Of a stretch of 23,186 bases of DNA, positions 1-7,745 are shown piece by piece. The notes under the pieces were generated by a model, which worked only from the letters and a program-made list of their open reading frames with translations, searched no databases and had not been told where the DNA came from. The position numbers and the translations under genes were made by a program. Each line of letters opens with the position of its first letter. Position 1 is the first letter of the stretch. This DNA is from JAKVJE01 sp047722305. Its GTDB lineage: Bacteria; Actinomycetota; Actinomycetes; Actinomycetales; Microbacteriaceae. The stretch is from the NCBI GenBank assembly GCA_047722305.1, contig JBDNYM010000039.1, forward strand, positions 1 through 23,186, given 5' to 3'.

Positions 1-25
1 GCTCTGGGCCTGGTGGCGGGGCCAG

Positions 26-253
26 GTGCGCAGTGCAGTGTACGGTGTGGCCGGCTGGCTCGCCCCGGTCACGGGGATGGTGCAGGGGCGATCCCGGCAG
101 GTGCAGTGGCAGCGCGGGGCAGTGACAGCGGAGTACGCGATCGCCATGCTCGCCGCGGTCGGCTTCGCCGGGCTGCTGGTCGTCATCCTGCGAGGCGACG
201 AGGTGCGCGGCCTGCTCACCGACATGGTGCGGAATGCGCTCTCCACGCGGTGA
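26..253 (+). CDS. DUF4244 family Flp/Tad pilin-like small membrane protein
   Basis: Short protein (75 aa from the GTG used here) with a class III prepilin-like stretch: a Gly-Ala-Val-Thr-Ala-Glu-Tyr-Ala segment followed by about 20 hydrophobic residues. That pattern is typical of the DUF4244 proteins encoded in actinobacterial tad operons just before TadE-like genes. It is probably a small pilin or pilus-assembly component that is inserted in the membrane and then cleaved before the hydrophobic helix. The reading frame is open to the left edge of the window, so the true start may be upstream. The in-frame ATG at 77 is another candidate. The next gene starts inside its 3' end in another frame, which suggests translational coupling. 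Confidence 0.65.
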   Translation: MRSAVYGVAGWLAPVTGMVQGRSRQVQWQRGAVTAEYAIAMLAAVGFAGLLVVILRGDEVRGLLTDMVRNALSTR

Positions 254-632
254 GCCTCCGCCCCTTGAGACCCGGCTTGCCGAGGCGCGGACCGATGGAA
301 GTCGCGGCGAGCGCGGGTCGGTCACCGCCGAGTTCGCACTGATTCTGCCGGTCGCGGTGCTGCTGGTGGTGGCGCTGATCGCGGCAGTCGGCCTGTCCTC
401 GGCCCAGCTCGGGCTCCAGGAGGCCGCTGCCGCCGGGGCCCGAGCGGCGGCCCGCAGCGGTGACGCTGGGACCGCGGCCCCGGCCGTCGTTCAGGTTGCG
501 GCGGGGGCCGAGGTCGCCGTCCGGGTCGACGGTGACGCGGTCTGCGTGACGGCTACCCGGCAGCCATCGGTGCCGGTACTCGGGGCGTTCCCGTTGCGGG
601 CTGAGTCGTGCGCGTTGCGGTGGGGCAGATGA
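234..632 (+). CDS. TadE-like pseudopilin
   Basis: 132 aa protein with the TadE-like N-terminal signature: a short polar leader, then a Gly-Ser-Val-Thr-Ala-Glu-Phe-Ala motif near residues 28-35, and a hydrophobic helix of about 20 residues. An Ala-rich segment follows in which TadE proteins usually form an extended coiled helix. TadE-family minor pilins are processed by the prepilin peptidase TadV and are needed for Flp pilus assembly. The ATG at 234 lies inside the end of the DUF4244 gene (20-bp overlap), which fits operon coupling. Two cysteines near the C-terminus could form a disulphide outside the cell. The family assignment rests on the motif and gene order. Confidence 0.75.
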   Translation: MRSPRGEPPPLETRLAEARTDGSRGERGSVTAEFALILPVAVLLVVALIAAVGLSSAQLGLQEAAAAGARAAARSGDAGTAAPAVVQVAAGAEVAVRVDGDAVCVTATRQPSVPVLGAFPLRAESCALRWGR

Positions 633-1012
633 ACATCGTGGGGCCCGGCGGCCGTTGCCGGCGCCGCTGCCGGCGCGTGTGCCACAGCGAGGCCGGCAGC
701 GGCACCGCCTTCGGGGCCCTGGCTCTCGCCGGCTGCGCGTTCCTGCTGGCGACGGTCATGGGCCTGGCCGGGGCGGTCATCGCTCACGGCGCGGCGCAGC
801 GGGTCGCCGATCAGGCGGCGGTCGCGGCGGCCGATACTCGTCTCGGCCTGCATCCCGGGACTCCGTGCGTCCGGGGCGAGCAGCTCGCGGCGGCCCACGG
901 CGTGCAGCTGGCGGAGTGCGCTCTGGCGGACGATGGCAGCGTCCGGGTGCGCATCGAGCGGCATGTCGGCGTCTTCGTCGTGACGGGGCGGGCCCGCGCT
1001 GGGCCGCGCTGA
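629..1012 (+). CDS. Rv3654c-like TadE-like protein of the tad locus
   Basis: Third gene of the pilus operon. The ATG at 629 overlaps the TadE stop as ATGA, so it is preferred to the in-frame GTG at 608. The product is 127 aa: a basic leader rich in Arg/Cys, a Gly-Ser-Gly-Thr-Ala-Phe-Gly motif, a hydrophobic helix and an Ala-rich region with a conserved-looking Asp-Gln-Ala-Ala-Val-Ala-Ala-Ala-Asp segment. This matches the small secretion-neighbourhood TadE-like proteins (Mycobacterium Rv3654c type) that close actinobacterial tad operons upstream of topA. Four cysteines are present. The precise role in pilus assembly is not known for the family. Confidence 0.7.
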   Translation: MNIVGPGGRCRRRCRRVCHSEAGSGTAFGALALAGCAFLLATVMGLAGAVIAHGAAQRVADQAAVAAADTRLGLHPGTPCVRGEQLAAAHGVQLAECALADDGSVRVRIERHVGVFVVTGRARAGPR

Positions 1013-1224
1013 GCCCGCTCAACCGGAAGGACAGAGCAACTCGGGCGTTGAGAACCTTGAAGGAACCGTGCCGGTCGGCCCTCCACGCGATTTGGCGTCC
1101 GGCGTCACCGCACAACGAGGGGTGCGCGGTTCAAACCGACGTGTACAGTCGCAGTACGTGAGCGGCTCCGCCCGGTGCCGCGGCCGGTCGGCGCACCACG
1201 GCAGGCGAGACTCAGAGGAGCGAA

Positions 1225-4149
1225 GTGGCAGGGAAGCAGACGAAGAAGCTCGTCATCGTCGAGTCCCCGGCGAAAGCCAAGACCATCGGCAAATACCTGG
1301 GCGACGGGTACGAGGTGCACGCGTCCGTGGGGCACATCCGGGACCTCGCCGAGCCGCGGGACCTCCCCGCCGATATGAAGAAGGGCCCCTTCGGCCACTT
1401 CGCCGTCGACGTGGACCACGGTTTCACCCCGTACTACGAGGTGTCCGCCGCCAAGAAGAAGACAGTCAGCGAACTCAAGCGCGCCCTGAAAGATGCCGAC
1501 GAGCTCTACCTCGCCACTGATGAGGACCGCGAGGGCGAGGCCATCGCGTGGCACCTCCTGCAGGTGCTGAAGCCGAAGGTGCCGGTGCACCGCATGGTGT
1601 TCCACGAGATCACCAAGCAGGCCATCCAGAAGGCGACGACGCAGACCCGCGACCTCAACGCGGCGCTCGTCGACGCACAGGAGACCCGGCGCATCCTCGA
1701 CCGCCTCTACGGCTACGAGGTGTCGCCGGTGCTGTGGCGCAAGGTCGGTCCGGGGCTGTCGGCCGGCCGGGTGCAGTCCGCCGCCACCCGCCTGGTGGTC
1801 GACCGCGAGCGCGAGCGGATGGCGTTCGTCTCGGCGGCCTACAGCGATATCACGGTCACCGCGCATCCCACGGCTGCGGATGAGTCGGATGCGTTCACCG
1901 CCCGCCTCGCCACGCTGCACGGCGAGCGCATCGCCTCCGGCCGCGACTTCGACGACGCCGGCCAGCTGAAAGACCAGGTGCACGTCCTCACCCCGGCCGA
2001 GGCCGAGCAGCTGGGCGACCGCCTCGGCGGGGCCGAGCTCGTGGTCGACTCGGTCGAGCGCAAGCCGTACCGCCGCCGTCCATCGGCGCCGTTCACCACC
2101 TCGACGCTGCAGCAGGAGGCCGGCCGCAAGCTGCGCTTCTCCTCCCGGCAGACGATGAGCCTCGCCCAGTCGCTGTACGAGAACGGCTACATCACCTATA
2201 TGCGCACCGACTCGTCGGTGCTGTCGCAGCAGGCCGTCCACGCCGCCCGCGAGCAGGCGACGCGACTCTACGGGGCGTCCAGCGTCCCCGCGCAGCCCCG
2301 TGTCTACACGGGCCGGTCGAAGAACGCCCAGGAGGCGCACGAGGCGATCCGTCCCGCCGGCGAGGTGTTCCGCACCCCCGAGGAGATCCGGCACAGCCTG
2401 CGCGGCGATGAGCAGCGCCTCTACGAGCTGATCTGGAAGCGCACCGTGGCCTCGCAGATGCAGGATGCGACCGGCTCCACCGTGACGGTCGTCCTGAGCT
2501 CGCCCGACCTGGATGCCGCCTTCAGTGCGGCCGGGACGGTCATCGAGTTCCGCGGATTCCTCGACGCCTACGACGAGGGCGCCGATCCGGGGCGCACGCC
2601 GAAGACGGCGACCGAGCGCCGGCTCCCCGCTTTCGATGCGGGCGACCGGGTGGTTGTTACTGAGGCCGAGCCGAAAGCGCACGAGACGCAGCCGCCGGCG
2701 CGCTACACCGAGGCCAGCCTGGTCAAGGCGATGGAAGAGCTCGGCATCGGCCGCCCGTCCACCTACGCCGCCATCATCTCGACGATCATCGACCGCGGCT
2801 ACGTCGGGAAGAAGGGGCAGGCCCTCGTCCCCAGCTGGGTCGCGTTCTCCGTCGTGCACCTGCTCGAAGAGCACTTCGGGCCGCTGGTCGACTACGACTT
2901 CACCGCCGAGATGGAGAACGACCTCGACCGCATCGCCGCCGGGCAGGAAGACCGCAACGCCTGGCTCGGCAAGTTCTACTTCGGCGGCGACGACGCCCCC
3001 GGGCTGCGCGACACCGTCGCCAACCTCGGCGAGATCGACGCCCGCGAGGTGAACTCGCGGCGCATCGACGACCACACCACGCTGCGCATCGGCCGCTACG
3101 GCCCGTTCCTGGAGACCGTGAACCCCGACACCGGTGAGCTGCGCCGCGTGAACGTGCCCGAAGACCTCGAACCCGACGAACTCACCCCGCAGAAGGCCCG
3201 CGAACTCATCGAGGCCCCCGTCGTCAGCGACCGGTCGCTCGGCACCGACCCCGAGACCGAGCACGAGGTGGTCGTCAAGGATGGCCGTTACGGCCCCTAC
3301 GTCACCGAGGTGCTGCCCGAGGGGGAGAGCTGGCCCAAGGGCACCAAGGCGCCCACCGCATCCCTGTTCAAGACGATGGTGCCGGCCGAGGTCACGCTCG
3401 AGACCGCGCTGAAGCTGCTGTCGCTGCCGCGTGAAGTCGGTGCCGACCCCGACAGCGGGGAGCCCATCCTCGCGCTCAACGGCCGCTACGGGCCCTACCT
3501 CAAGCGCGGCGCCGAGACCCGGTCGCTGCCTTCGGAAGACGCGATCTTCGGCATCGAGATGCCCGAGGCGCTGGCCCTGTTCGCCGCCCCGAAGTACGGC
3601 AGCCGTCGCGCGGCGGCCCCCCTGAAGAGCTTCGATCGCAACGACCCCGCCACCGACCAGCCGGTGGTCATCAAGAACGGCCGCTTCGGGCCCTATATCA
3701 CCGACGGCACCACCAACGTGACCGTACCGCGGGGAGACGACCCCGAGCAGATCGACTTCGATCGCGCCGTCGAGCTGCTGGCTGAGAAGCGGGCCAAAGG
3801 CCCCGCCAAGCGGCGGCGCAGCACTCGTGCCGCGGCGACCGGCAAGGCGAAGACCCGGTCGAAGACGGCGAAGGCCACCAAGTCCACTGCGGCCAAGACC
3901 ACGAAGGCCGCTGCCGCGAAATCGGCCAAGACGACCGCCAAGGCGAAAGCCGCGGCGAAGGGCACGGCCAAAGCGAAGCCCAAGACGGCTCCGAAGGCCG
4001 CATCCGCCTCGGCATCCCAGGCCAAGCCCAAGGCTGCGACCAAGGCCACGACGGCGACCAGAGCTCAGCGCACGACTCGGGCGGCGGCCGAGACAGCTCC
4101 CTCCGCCGAGCAGCCGGCCCCGGAGCCCGCTGGCAGCCCGCGCTCGTGA
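1225..4149 (+). CDS. topA: DNA topoisomerase I (type IA)
   Basis: 974 aa type IA topoisomerase that relaxes negative supercoils by single-strand passage. The GTG start at 1225 follows a GAGGAG ribosome site. The toprim domain begins at once, with the acidic residue E13 and the D99-x-D101-x-E103 metal-binding triad. The catalytic tyrosine is Y325 in the conserved Thr-Tyr-Met-Arg-Thr-Asp-Ser motif. As in other actinobacterial enzymes, the C-terminus has no Cys4 zinc fingers. It carries four Gly-Arg-Tyr/Phe-Gly-Pro repeats near residues 623, 687, 753 and 819 (spacing about 65), then a Lys/Ala-rich basic tail from about residue 855 that probably aids DNA binding and processivity. The stop overlaps the start of tmk by 4 bp. 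Confidence 0.97.
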   Translation: MAGKQTKKLVIVESPAKAKTIGKYLGDGYEVHASVGHIRDLAEPRDLPADMKKGPFGHFAVDVDHGFTPYYEVSAAKKKTVSELKRALKDADELYLATDEDREGEAIAWHLLQVLKPKVPVHRMVFHEITKQAIQKATTQTRDLNAALVDAQETRRILDRLYGYEVSPVLWRKVGPGLSAGRVQSAATRLVVDRERERMAFVSAAYSDITVTAHPTAADESDAFTARLATLHGERIASGRDFDDAGQLKDQVHVLTPAEAEQLGDRLGGAELVVDSVERKPYRRRPSAPFTTSTLQQEAGRKLRFSSRQTMSLAQSLYENGYITYMRTDSSVLSQQAVHAAREQATRLYGASSVPAQPRVYTGRSKNAQEAHEAIRPAGEVFRTPEEIRHSLRGDEQRLYELIWKRTVASQMQDATGSTVTVVLSSPDLDAAFSAAGTVIEFRGFLDAYDEGADPGRTPKTATERRLPAFDAGDRVVVTEAEPKAHETQPPARYTEASLVKAMEELGIGRPSTYAAIISTIIDRGYVGKKGQALVPSWVAFSVVHLLEEHFGPLVDYDFTAEMENDLDRIAAGQEDRNAWLGKFYFGGDDAPGLRDTVANLGEIDAREVNSRRIDDHTTLRIGRYGPFLETVNPDTGELRRVNVPEDLEPDELTPQKARELIEAPVVSDRSLGTDPETEHEVVVKDGRYGPYVTEVLPEGESWPKGTKAPTASLFKTMVPAEVTLETALKLLSLPREVGADPDSGEPILALNGRYGPYLKRGAETRSLPSEDAIFGIEMPEALALFAAPKYGSRRAAAPLKSFDRNDPATDQPVVIKNGRFGPYITDGTTNVTVPRGDDPEQIDFDRAVELLAEKRAKGPAKRRRSTRAAATGKAKTRSKTAKATKSTAAKTTKAAAAKSAKTTAKAKAAAKGTAKAKPKTAPKAASASASQAKPKAATKATTATRAQRTTRAAAETAPSAEQPAPEPAGSPRS

Positions 4150-4760
4150 GCGCGCCCGTCCCCTTCGTCTCGTTCGAGGGCATCGACGGGGTGGGGAAGA
4201 CCACCCAGCTCGACCTGCTGGCCCGCCGCCTGCGGGCCGCGGGCCGCGAGGTGGTCGTCACCCGCGAGCCCGGGGCGACGGCGCTGGGCGCCCAGCTGCG
4301 CCGCCTGCTGCTCGACCCCGCCGGCACGGTCTCCCCGCGCACGGAGGCACTGCTTTACGCCGCCGACCGGGCCGACCATGTCGACTCGGTGATCCGCCCG
4401 GCGCTGAGCCGGGGCGCAGTGGTGCTGAGCGATCGCTACCTCGACTCTTCCCTGGCCTATCAGGGCGCCGGCCGGCAGCTCGGCATCGACGAGGTGCGCC
4501 GCCTGTCGCTGTGGGCGACCGGCGGGCTGCTGCCCGGGCTGACCGTCCTGCTCGACGCCGACCCGGACCGAGTGCATGCGCGCCTCGGCGGCGTCGGGGG
4601 CCTGGATCGGCTCGAACTCGAGCGCATCGGCTTCCACCGCCGGGTCCGCCAGGAATTCCTCCGCCTGGCCGCCGCCGAGCCGGAGCGCTTCCTGGTGCTG
4701 GATGCGCTCGCGGATCGAGATGCGCTCGCGGATCGGATCGCGGCGGCCGCCATCCGATGA
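4146..4760 (+). CDS. tmk: Thymidylate kinase
   Basis: 204 aa P-loop kinase that phosphorylates dTMP to dTDP with ATP, an essential step of dTTP synthesis. The Walker A loop is at residues 12-20 (Gly-Ile-Asp-Gly-Val-Gly-Lys-Thr-Thr), the conserved Asp-Arg-Tyr substrate motif is at D96-R97-Y98, and an Arg-rich lid region follows at about 143-170. Length is normal for the family (about 205-215 aa). The GTG start overlaps the topA stop (GTGA), so the two genes are translationally coupled. holB follows after 46 bp, the usual actinobacterial arrangement. Confidence 0.96.
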   Translation: MSAPVPFVSFEGIDGVGKTTQLDLLARRLRAAGREVVVTREPGATALGAQLRRLLLDPAGTVSPRTEALLYAADRADHVDSVIRPALSRGAVVLSDRYLDSSLAYQGAGRQLGIDEVRRLSLWATGGLLPGLTVLLDADPDRVHARLGGVGGLDRLELERIGFHRRVRQEFLRLAAAEPERFLVLDALADRDALADRIAAAAIR

Positions 4761-4794
4761 CCGGTGCTGGCGGACCCGTGTCGGACGGTCGGGT

Positions 4795-4800
4795 TAGGCT
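4795..4800 (+). promoter_or_regulatory. Candidate -10 element for a leaderless holB transcript
   Basis: TAGGCT matches the actinobacterial TANNNT -10 pattern and ends 6 nt before the A of the holB ATG at 4807. No Shine-Dalgarno sequence is visible before that ATG. Together this suggests transcription starts at or next to the start codon. No clear -35 is visible. Inference only. Confidence 0.45.
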
Positions 4801-4806
4801 GCACGC

Positions 4807-5940
4807 ATGAGCGTGTGGGATGACATCGTGGGGCAGGACGTGGCGATCGCCATGCTGCGCCGCGCCGCCGCCCACCCGGAGGATGCCAGCGTGATGACGC
4901 ACGCCTGGCTCATCACCGGCCCGGCCGGGTCGGGGCGTTCGACGCTCGCGCTCGCGTTCGCGAAGGCGCTGGAGTCCGGGGGCGACGACGAGTCCGACCG
5001 GCACGCCCGCCTCATCGAGGCCGGCACCCATCCCGACGTTCAGGTGCTGTCCACCGCGGGCGTGCTCATCACCATCGCCGACGTCCGCGACCTGGTCGCC
5101 CGCGCCCAGCTGTCCCCGTCCATGGGGCGGTTCCGGGTGCAGATCATCGAGGATGCGGACCGGATGACCGAGACGACGTCCAACGTCCTGCTCAAGGCGC
5201 TGGAGGAGCCCCCGGCAGGCACGGTGTGGGTGCTGTGCTGCCCCAGCGACGCCGATGTGCTGCCCACGATCCGCTCCCGGGTGCGCACCGTGCGCCTGGT
5301 GACTCCCGACCCGCACGAGGTCGCGAAGCTGCTGCAGCGCAAGTGGGGGGTCGCGGCGCCGACGGCGCTGGAGTGCGCACAGATCGCCCAGTGCCATGTG
5401 GGCATGGCTCGGCGGCTGGCCACGGACGGCCGGGCGCGGGAGCGCCGTCGCACCAGCCTCGGGGTGTTCCTGACCGTCGGCACGCTGGCGGCGGCCATGG
5501 CGGGGGCGCGCACGCTGCTGGAGATCGCCACGGCGGATGCGGAGGCCGGCACCGCGGAAGAGGCGGAGGCCGAACGGGCCGCCCTGCTGCGCCAGCTCGG
5601 GCTGCGCGAGAGCGATCCGGTGCCGCCCGGCTACCGGGCCCAGCTGCACGCCATCGAGAAGGACCAGAAGCGGCAGGCGAAGCGCGCCGTCAACGACGGG
5701 GTCGACCGGGTGCTGACCGACGCGTTTTCGATGTTCCGCGACGTGCTGCTGCGGCAGCTGGGGGTGGACGCGGCGCCGATCAACGTCGACCTGGTGCCGC
5801 AGATCGGGCAGCAGGCGGCCGCGGGCGACCCGCTGCGCACGCTGCGCGTCCTGGATGCGATCGGTGCTGCGCGCGAGCAGCTGGCGCGCAACGTGCCGCC
5901 GCAGTTGGTGCTCGAAGCGCTGCTGGCGGGGCTGCTGTGA
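4807..5940 (+). CDS. holB: DNA polymerase III subunit delta prime
   Basis: 377 aa AAA+ clamp-loader subunit. It has a degenerate P-loop at residues 38-46 (Gly-Pro-Ala-Gly-Ser-Gly-Arg-Ser-Thr, with Arg for the catalytic Lys), a conserved Val-Leu-Leu-Lys-Ala-Leu-Glu-Glu-Pro-Pro segment and the arginine finger R158. Two features are odd. The region between residues 56 and 74, where delta prime normally carries a four-Cys zinc module, contains no cysteine. The Ser-Arg-Cys motif reads S157-R158-V159. The fold and gene position are otherwise those of delta prime, so it is probably functional without the zinc. The TGA stop overlaps the GTG of the next gene. Confidence 0.93.
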   Translation: MSVWDDIVGQDVAIAMLRRAAAHPEDASVMTHAWLITGPAGSGRSTLALAFAKALESGGDDESDRHARLIEAGTHPDVQVLSTAGVLITIADVRDLVARAQLSPSMGRFRVQIIEDADRMTETTSNVLLKALEEPPAGTVWVLCCPSDADVLPTIRSRVRTVRLVTPDPHEVAKLLQRKWGVAAPTALECAQIAQCHVGMARRLATDGRARERRRTSLGVFLTVGTLAAAMAGARTLLEIATADAEAGTAEEAEAERAALLRQLGLRESDPVPPGYRAQLHAIEKDQKRQAKRAVNDGVDRVLTDAFSMFRDVLLRQLGVDAAPINVDLVPQIGQQAAAGDPLRTLRVLDAIGAAREQLARNVPPQLVLEALLAGLL

Positions 5941-7580
5941 AGCGGCGTGGGCGGGGCGCTCAGAGCTCGCAGGATGCACTGAGCTCGCAGGATGCACTGA
6001 GCGGTCGGAACTCCCCGGCGGCAGCGAGCTGCCCGGCAGTGCCGCGTCGTCCTCGGCCCCGGGGGCTCCGGCCGGTGCTGGCGGCCCTGGTCGCCGTGCT
6101 CATGCTGGCCGTGGCCGGGTGCGCGCCGTCCGGCGTGCAGGTGAGCCCGACCGGCCGTCCCGAGTCGCCGGACAGCCGGTACGCGGCCTACTACCAGCAG
6201 CAGGTGGCATGGCACGCCTGCCAGCAGGGCGCCGAGTGCGCCACCGTCCATGTGCCGCTCGACTGGAACGCCCCAGACGGGGCTCGCATCGGTCTGGCGG
6301 TCATCCGTCACCGCGCCACCGGTCACCGGCAGGGGTCGCTCTTCATGAACCCGGGCGGGCCCGGGGAGGCGGCGGTCGACTACGTGGGAAAGACGCAGTA
6401 CCGCGACTACTTCTTCGGCTCGGCGTTGCAGGCCGACTACGACCTCGTGACGTTCGACCCGCGCGGCGTGGGGCGCAGCACCCCGGCCGTGAAATGCCTC
6501 GACAGCGTGCAGATGGACGACTTCCTCTACGGGCTGCCGCAATCCGCCCCCGGCACCGACGCCTACATCGCCGAATCCACAGCGCACCTGGCCGCGTTCG
6601 GCCAGGCCTGCCAGCGCAACACCGGGCCGCTGCTCGCGCACATGGACTCCTTGAGCACCGTGCGCGACCTGGACGTCCTGCGCGCGGTGGTCGGCGACCA
6701 GCGGCTCAACTACCTCGGATACTCGTACGGCACCAAGCTGGGCGCCCTGTACGCGCAGACGTTCCCGGGCAACGTGGGGCGGATGGTGCTCGACGGTGCC
6801 GTCGACCCGAGTCTCGGGAATCTCGACACCATCCTCGGACAGGTGGGCGGATTCGACCGCGCCACTCGCAGCTACCTGCACTGGTGCCTGCGGCAGTCCA
6901 CCTGTCCGTTCTCGGGCAGCGTCACCGCCGCCGCGAGTCAGCTGCACGACCTCCTCGCGGCCCGGCAGGACAACCCGCTGCCCCTGGCCGACGGCCGCAG
7001 CCTGGGCACGGGGGCGGCCGTGACCGGGGTGACGCAGGCCATGTACTCCAGCGACCTGTGGTCGCAGCTCTCGGCGGCGCTCACCCGGCTGCAGCACGGC
7101 GACGGCACCGCCCTGATGGCGCTGGCCGACTCGTACAACTCGCGGGCCGGCGACGGCACCTACACCGACAACACCACCGAGGCCTTCTACGCCACCTCCT
7201 GTCTCGACGCCCCCGTCGAGAACGCGAACACCCCGCAGTACCAGGCGAAGCTGCGCGCGGCCAGCAGCGTGTTCGGCGACTTCTGGGCCGATGGGACCAG
7301 CATGTGCCAGGGATGGCCGCTGCCCGCGACCGCGAAGCCCGCGGCCGTGCACGCGGTCGGCGCCGCCCCGATCATGGTGGTCGGCACCACGGGCGATCCC
7401 GCGACCCCGTACGCGTGGGCCCGGGCACTGGCCGGGCAGCTGCAGCACGGGTTCCTGGTGACCAACGTCGGCGACGGTCACACCGCCTACAACACGAACG
7501 CAAATCGGTGCCTGCGGGGCGCCGTGGAGCGCTTCCTGACCAGGGGGATGAAACCGGCGACCGGGCTGCGCTGCTCGTAG
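5937..7580 (+). CDS. Lipoprotein alpha/beta hydrolase (TAP-like, putative tripeptidyl aminopeptidase)
   Basis: Exported alpha/beta hydrolase with the oxyanion region Asn-Pro-Gly-Gly-Pro-Gly, nucleophile S263 in Gly-Tyr-Ser-Tyr-Gly, acid D487 in Thr-Thr-Gly-Asp-Pro-Ala-Thr-Pro, and H515 in Gly-Asp-Gly-His-Thr. The C-terminal part matches the TAP-like domain of secreted actinobacterial tripeptidyl aminopeptidases. A hydrophobic signal ends in an Ala-Val-Ala-Gly-Cys lipobox (C62 from this start), so the enzyme is probably anchored to the outer face of the membrane and releases short peptides. The start is uncertain. The GTG at 5937 overlaps the holB stop but gives a long leader containing an 18-bp tandem repeat. 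The GTG at 6039 gives a more normal 27-residue lipoprotein signal. Confidence 0.85.
   Translation: MKRRGRGAQSSQDALSSQDALSGRNSPAAASCPAVPRRPRPRGLRPVLAALVAVLMLAVAGCAPSGVQVSPTGRPESPDSRYAAYYQQQVAWHACQQGAECATVHVPLDWNAPDGARIGLAVIRHRATGHRQGSLFMNPGGPGEAAVDYVGKTQYRDYFFGSALQADYDLVTFDPRGVGRSTPAVKCLDSVQMDDFLYGLPQSAPGTDAYIAESTAHLAAFGQACQRNTGPLLAHMDSLSTVRDLDVLRAVVGDQRLNYLGYSYGTKLGALYAQTFPGNVGRMVLDGAVDPSLGNLDTILGQVGGFDRATRSYLHWCLRQSTCPFSGSVTAAASQLHDLLAARQDNPLPLADGRSLGTGAAVTGVTQAMYSSDLWSQLSAALTRLQHGDGTALMALADSYNSRAGDGTYTDNTTEAFYATSCLDAPVENANTPQYQAKLRAASSVFGDFWADGTSMCQGWPLPATAKPAAVHAVGAAPIMVVGTTGDPATPYAWARALAGQLQHGFLVTNVGDGHTAYNTNANRCLRGAVERFLTRGMKPATGLRCS
5963..5998 (+). repeat. 18-bp perfect tandem duplication in the hydrolase leader
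   Basis: The unit GAGCTCGCAGGATGCACT occurs twice back to back at 5963-5980 and 5981-5998, in frame, encoding Ser-Ser-Gln-Asp-Ala-Leu twice. It lies upstream of the lipoprotein signal, a region that may not be translated if the start is at 6039. Confidence 0.9.
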
Positions 7581-7591
7581 CCCCGAGCTGG

Positions 7592-7597
7592 TAGACT
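7592..7597 (+). promoter_or_regulatory. Candidate -10 box of the tRNA-Thr gene
   Basis: TAGACT fits the TANNNT pattern and lies about 30 nt before the mature tRNA 5' end, a normal distance for a short tRNA leader. A good -35 is not evident. Confidence 0.4.
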
Positions 7598-7627
7598 TCC
7601 CTGCGGCTTCCGCTGAGGCGGAGGAAC

Positions 7628-7700
7628 GCCGCCTTAGCTCAGTCGGTAGAGCGATTCACTCGTAATGAATAGGTCGGGAGTTCGATTCTCCCAGGCGGCT
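7628..7700 (+). tRNA. tRNA-Thr (anticodon CGT)
   Basis: A complete cloverleaf can be folded by hand. The acceptor stem pairs GCCGCCT with AGGCGGC, the D-arm pairs GCTC with GAGC, the anticodon stem pairs ATTCA with TGAAT around a CTCGTAA loop, and the T-stem GGGAG/CTCCC encloses TTCGATT. The anticodon CGT reads the threonine codon ACG. CCA is not encoded. The tRNA sits between the hydrolase gene and dacB on the same strand. Confidence 0.97.
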
Positions 7701-7745
7701 CTCAAACGGTGGCTGCACCCGGGATGACCGGGGGAAGGCGGTCTC

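Noticed and set aside
1105..3264. 719-codon open frame on the minus strand opposite topA
   Set aside because: Antisense shadow of a high-GC gene. The plus-strand frame has all topoisomerase motifs.
5226..5936. Upstream extension of the hydrolase frame into holB
   Set aside because: It would overlap most of holB. The lipoprotein signal places the start at 5937 or 6039.
4258..5997. 579-codon minus-strand open frame opposite tmk and holB
   Set aside because: Low-complexity Arg/Pro/Gly-rich translation with no motifs, typical of an antisense shadow.
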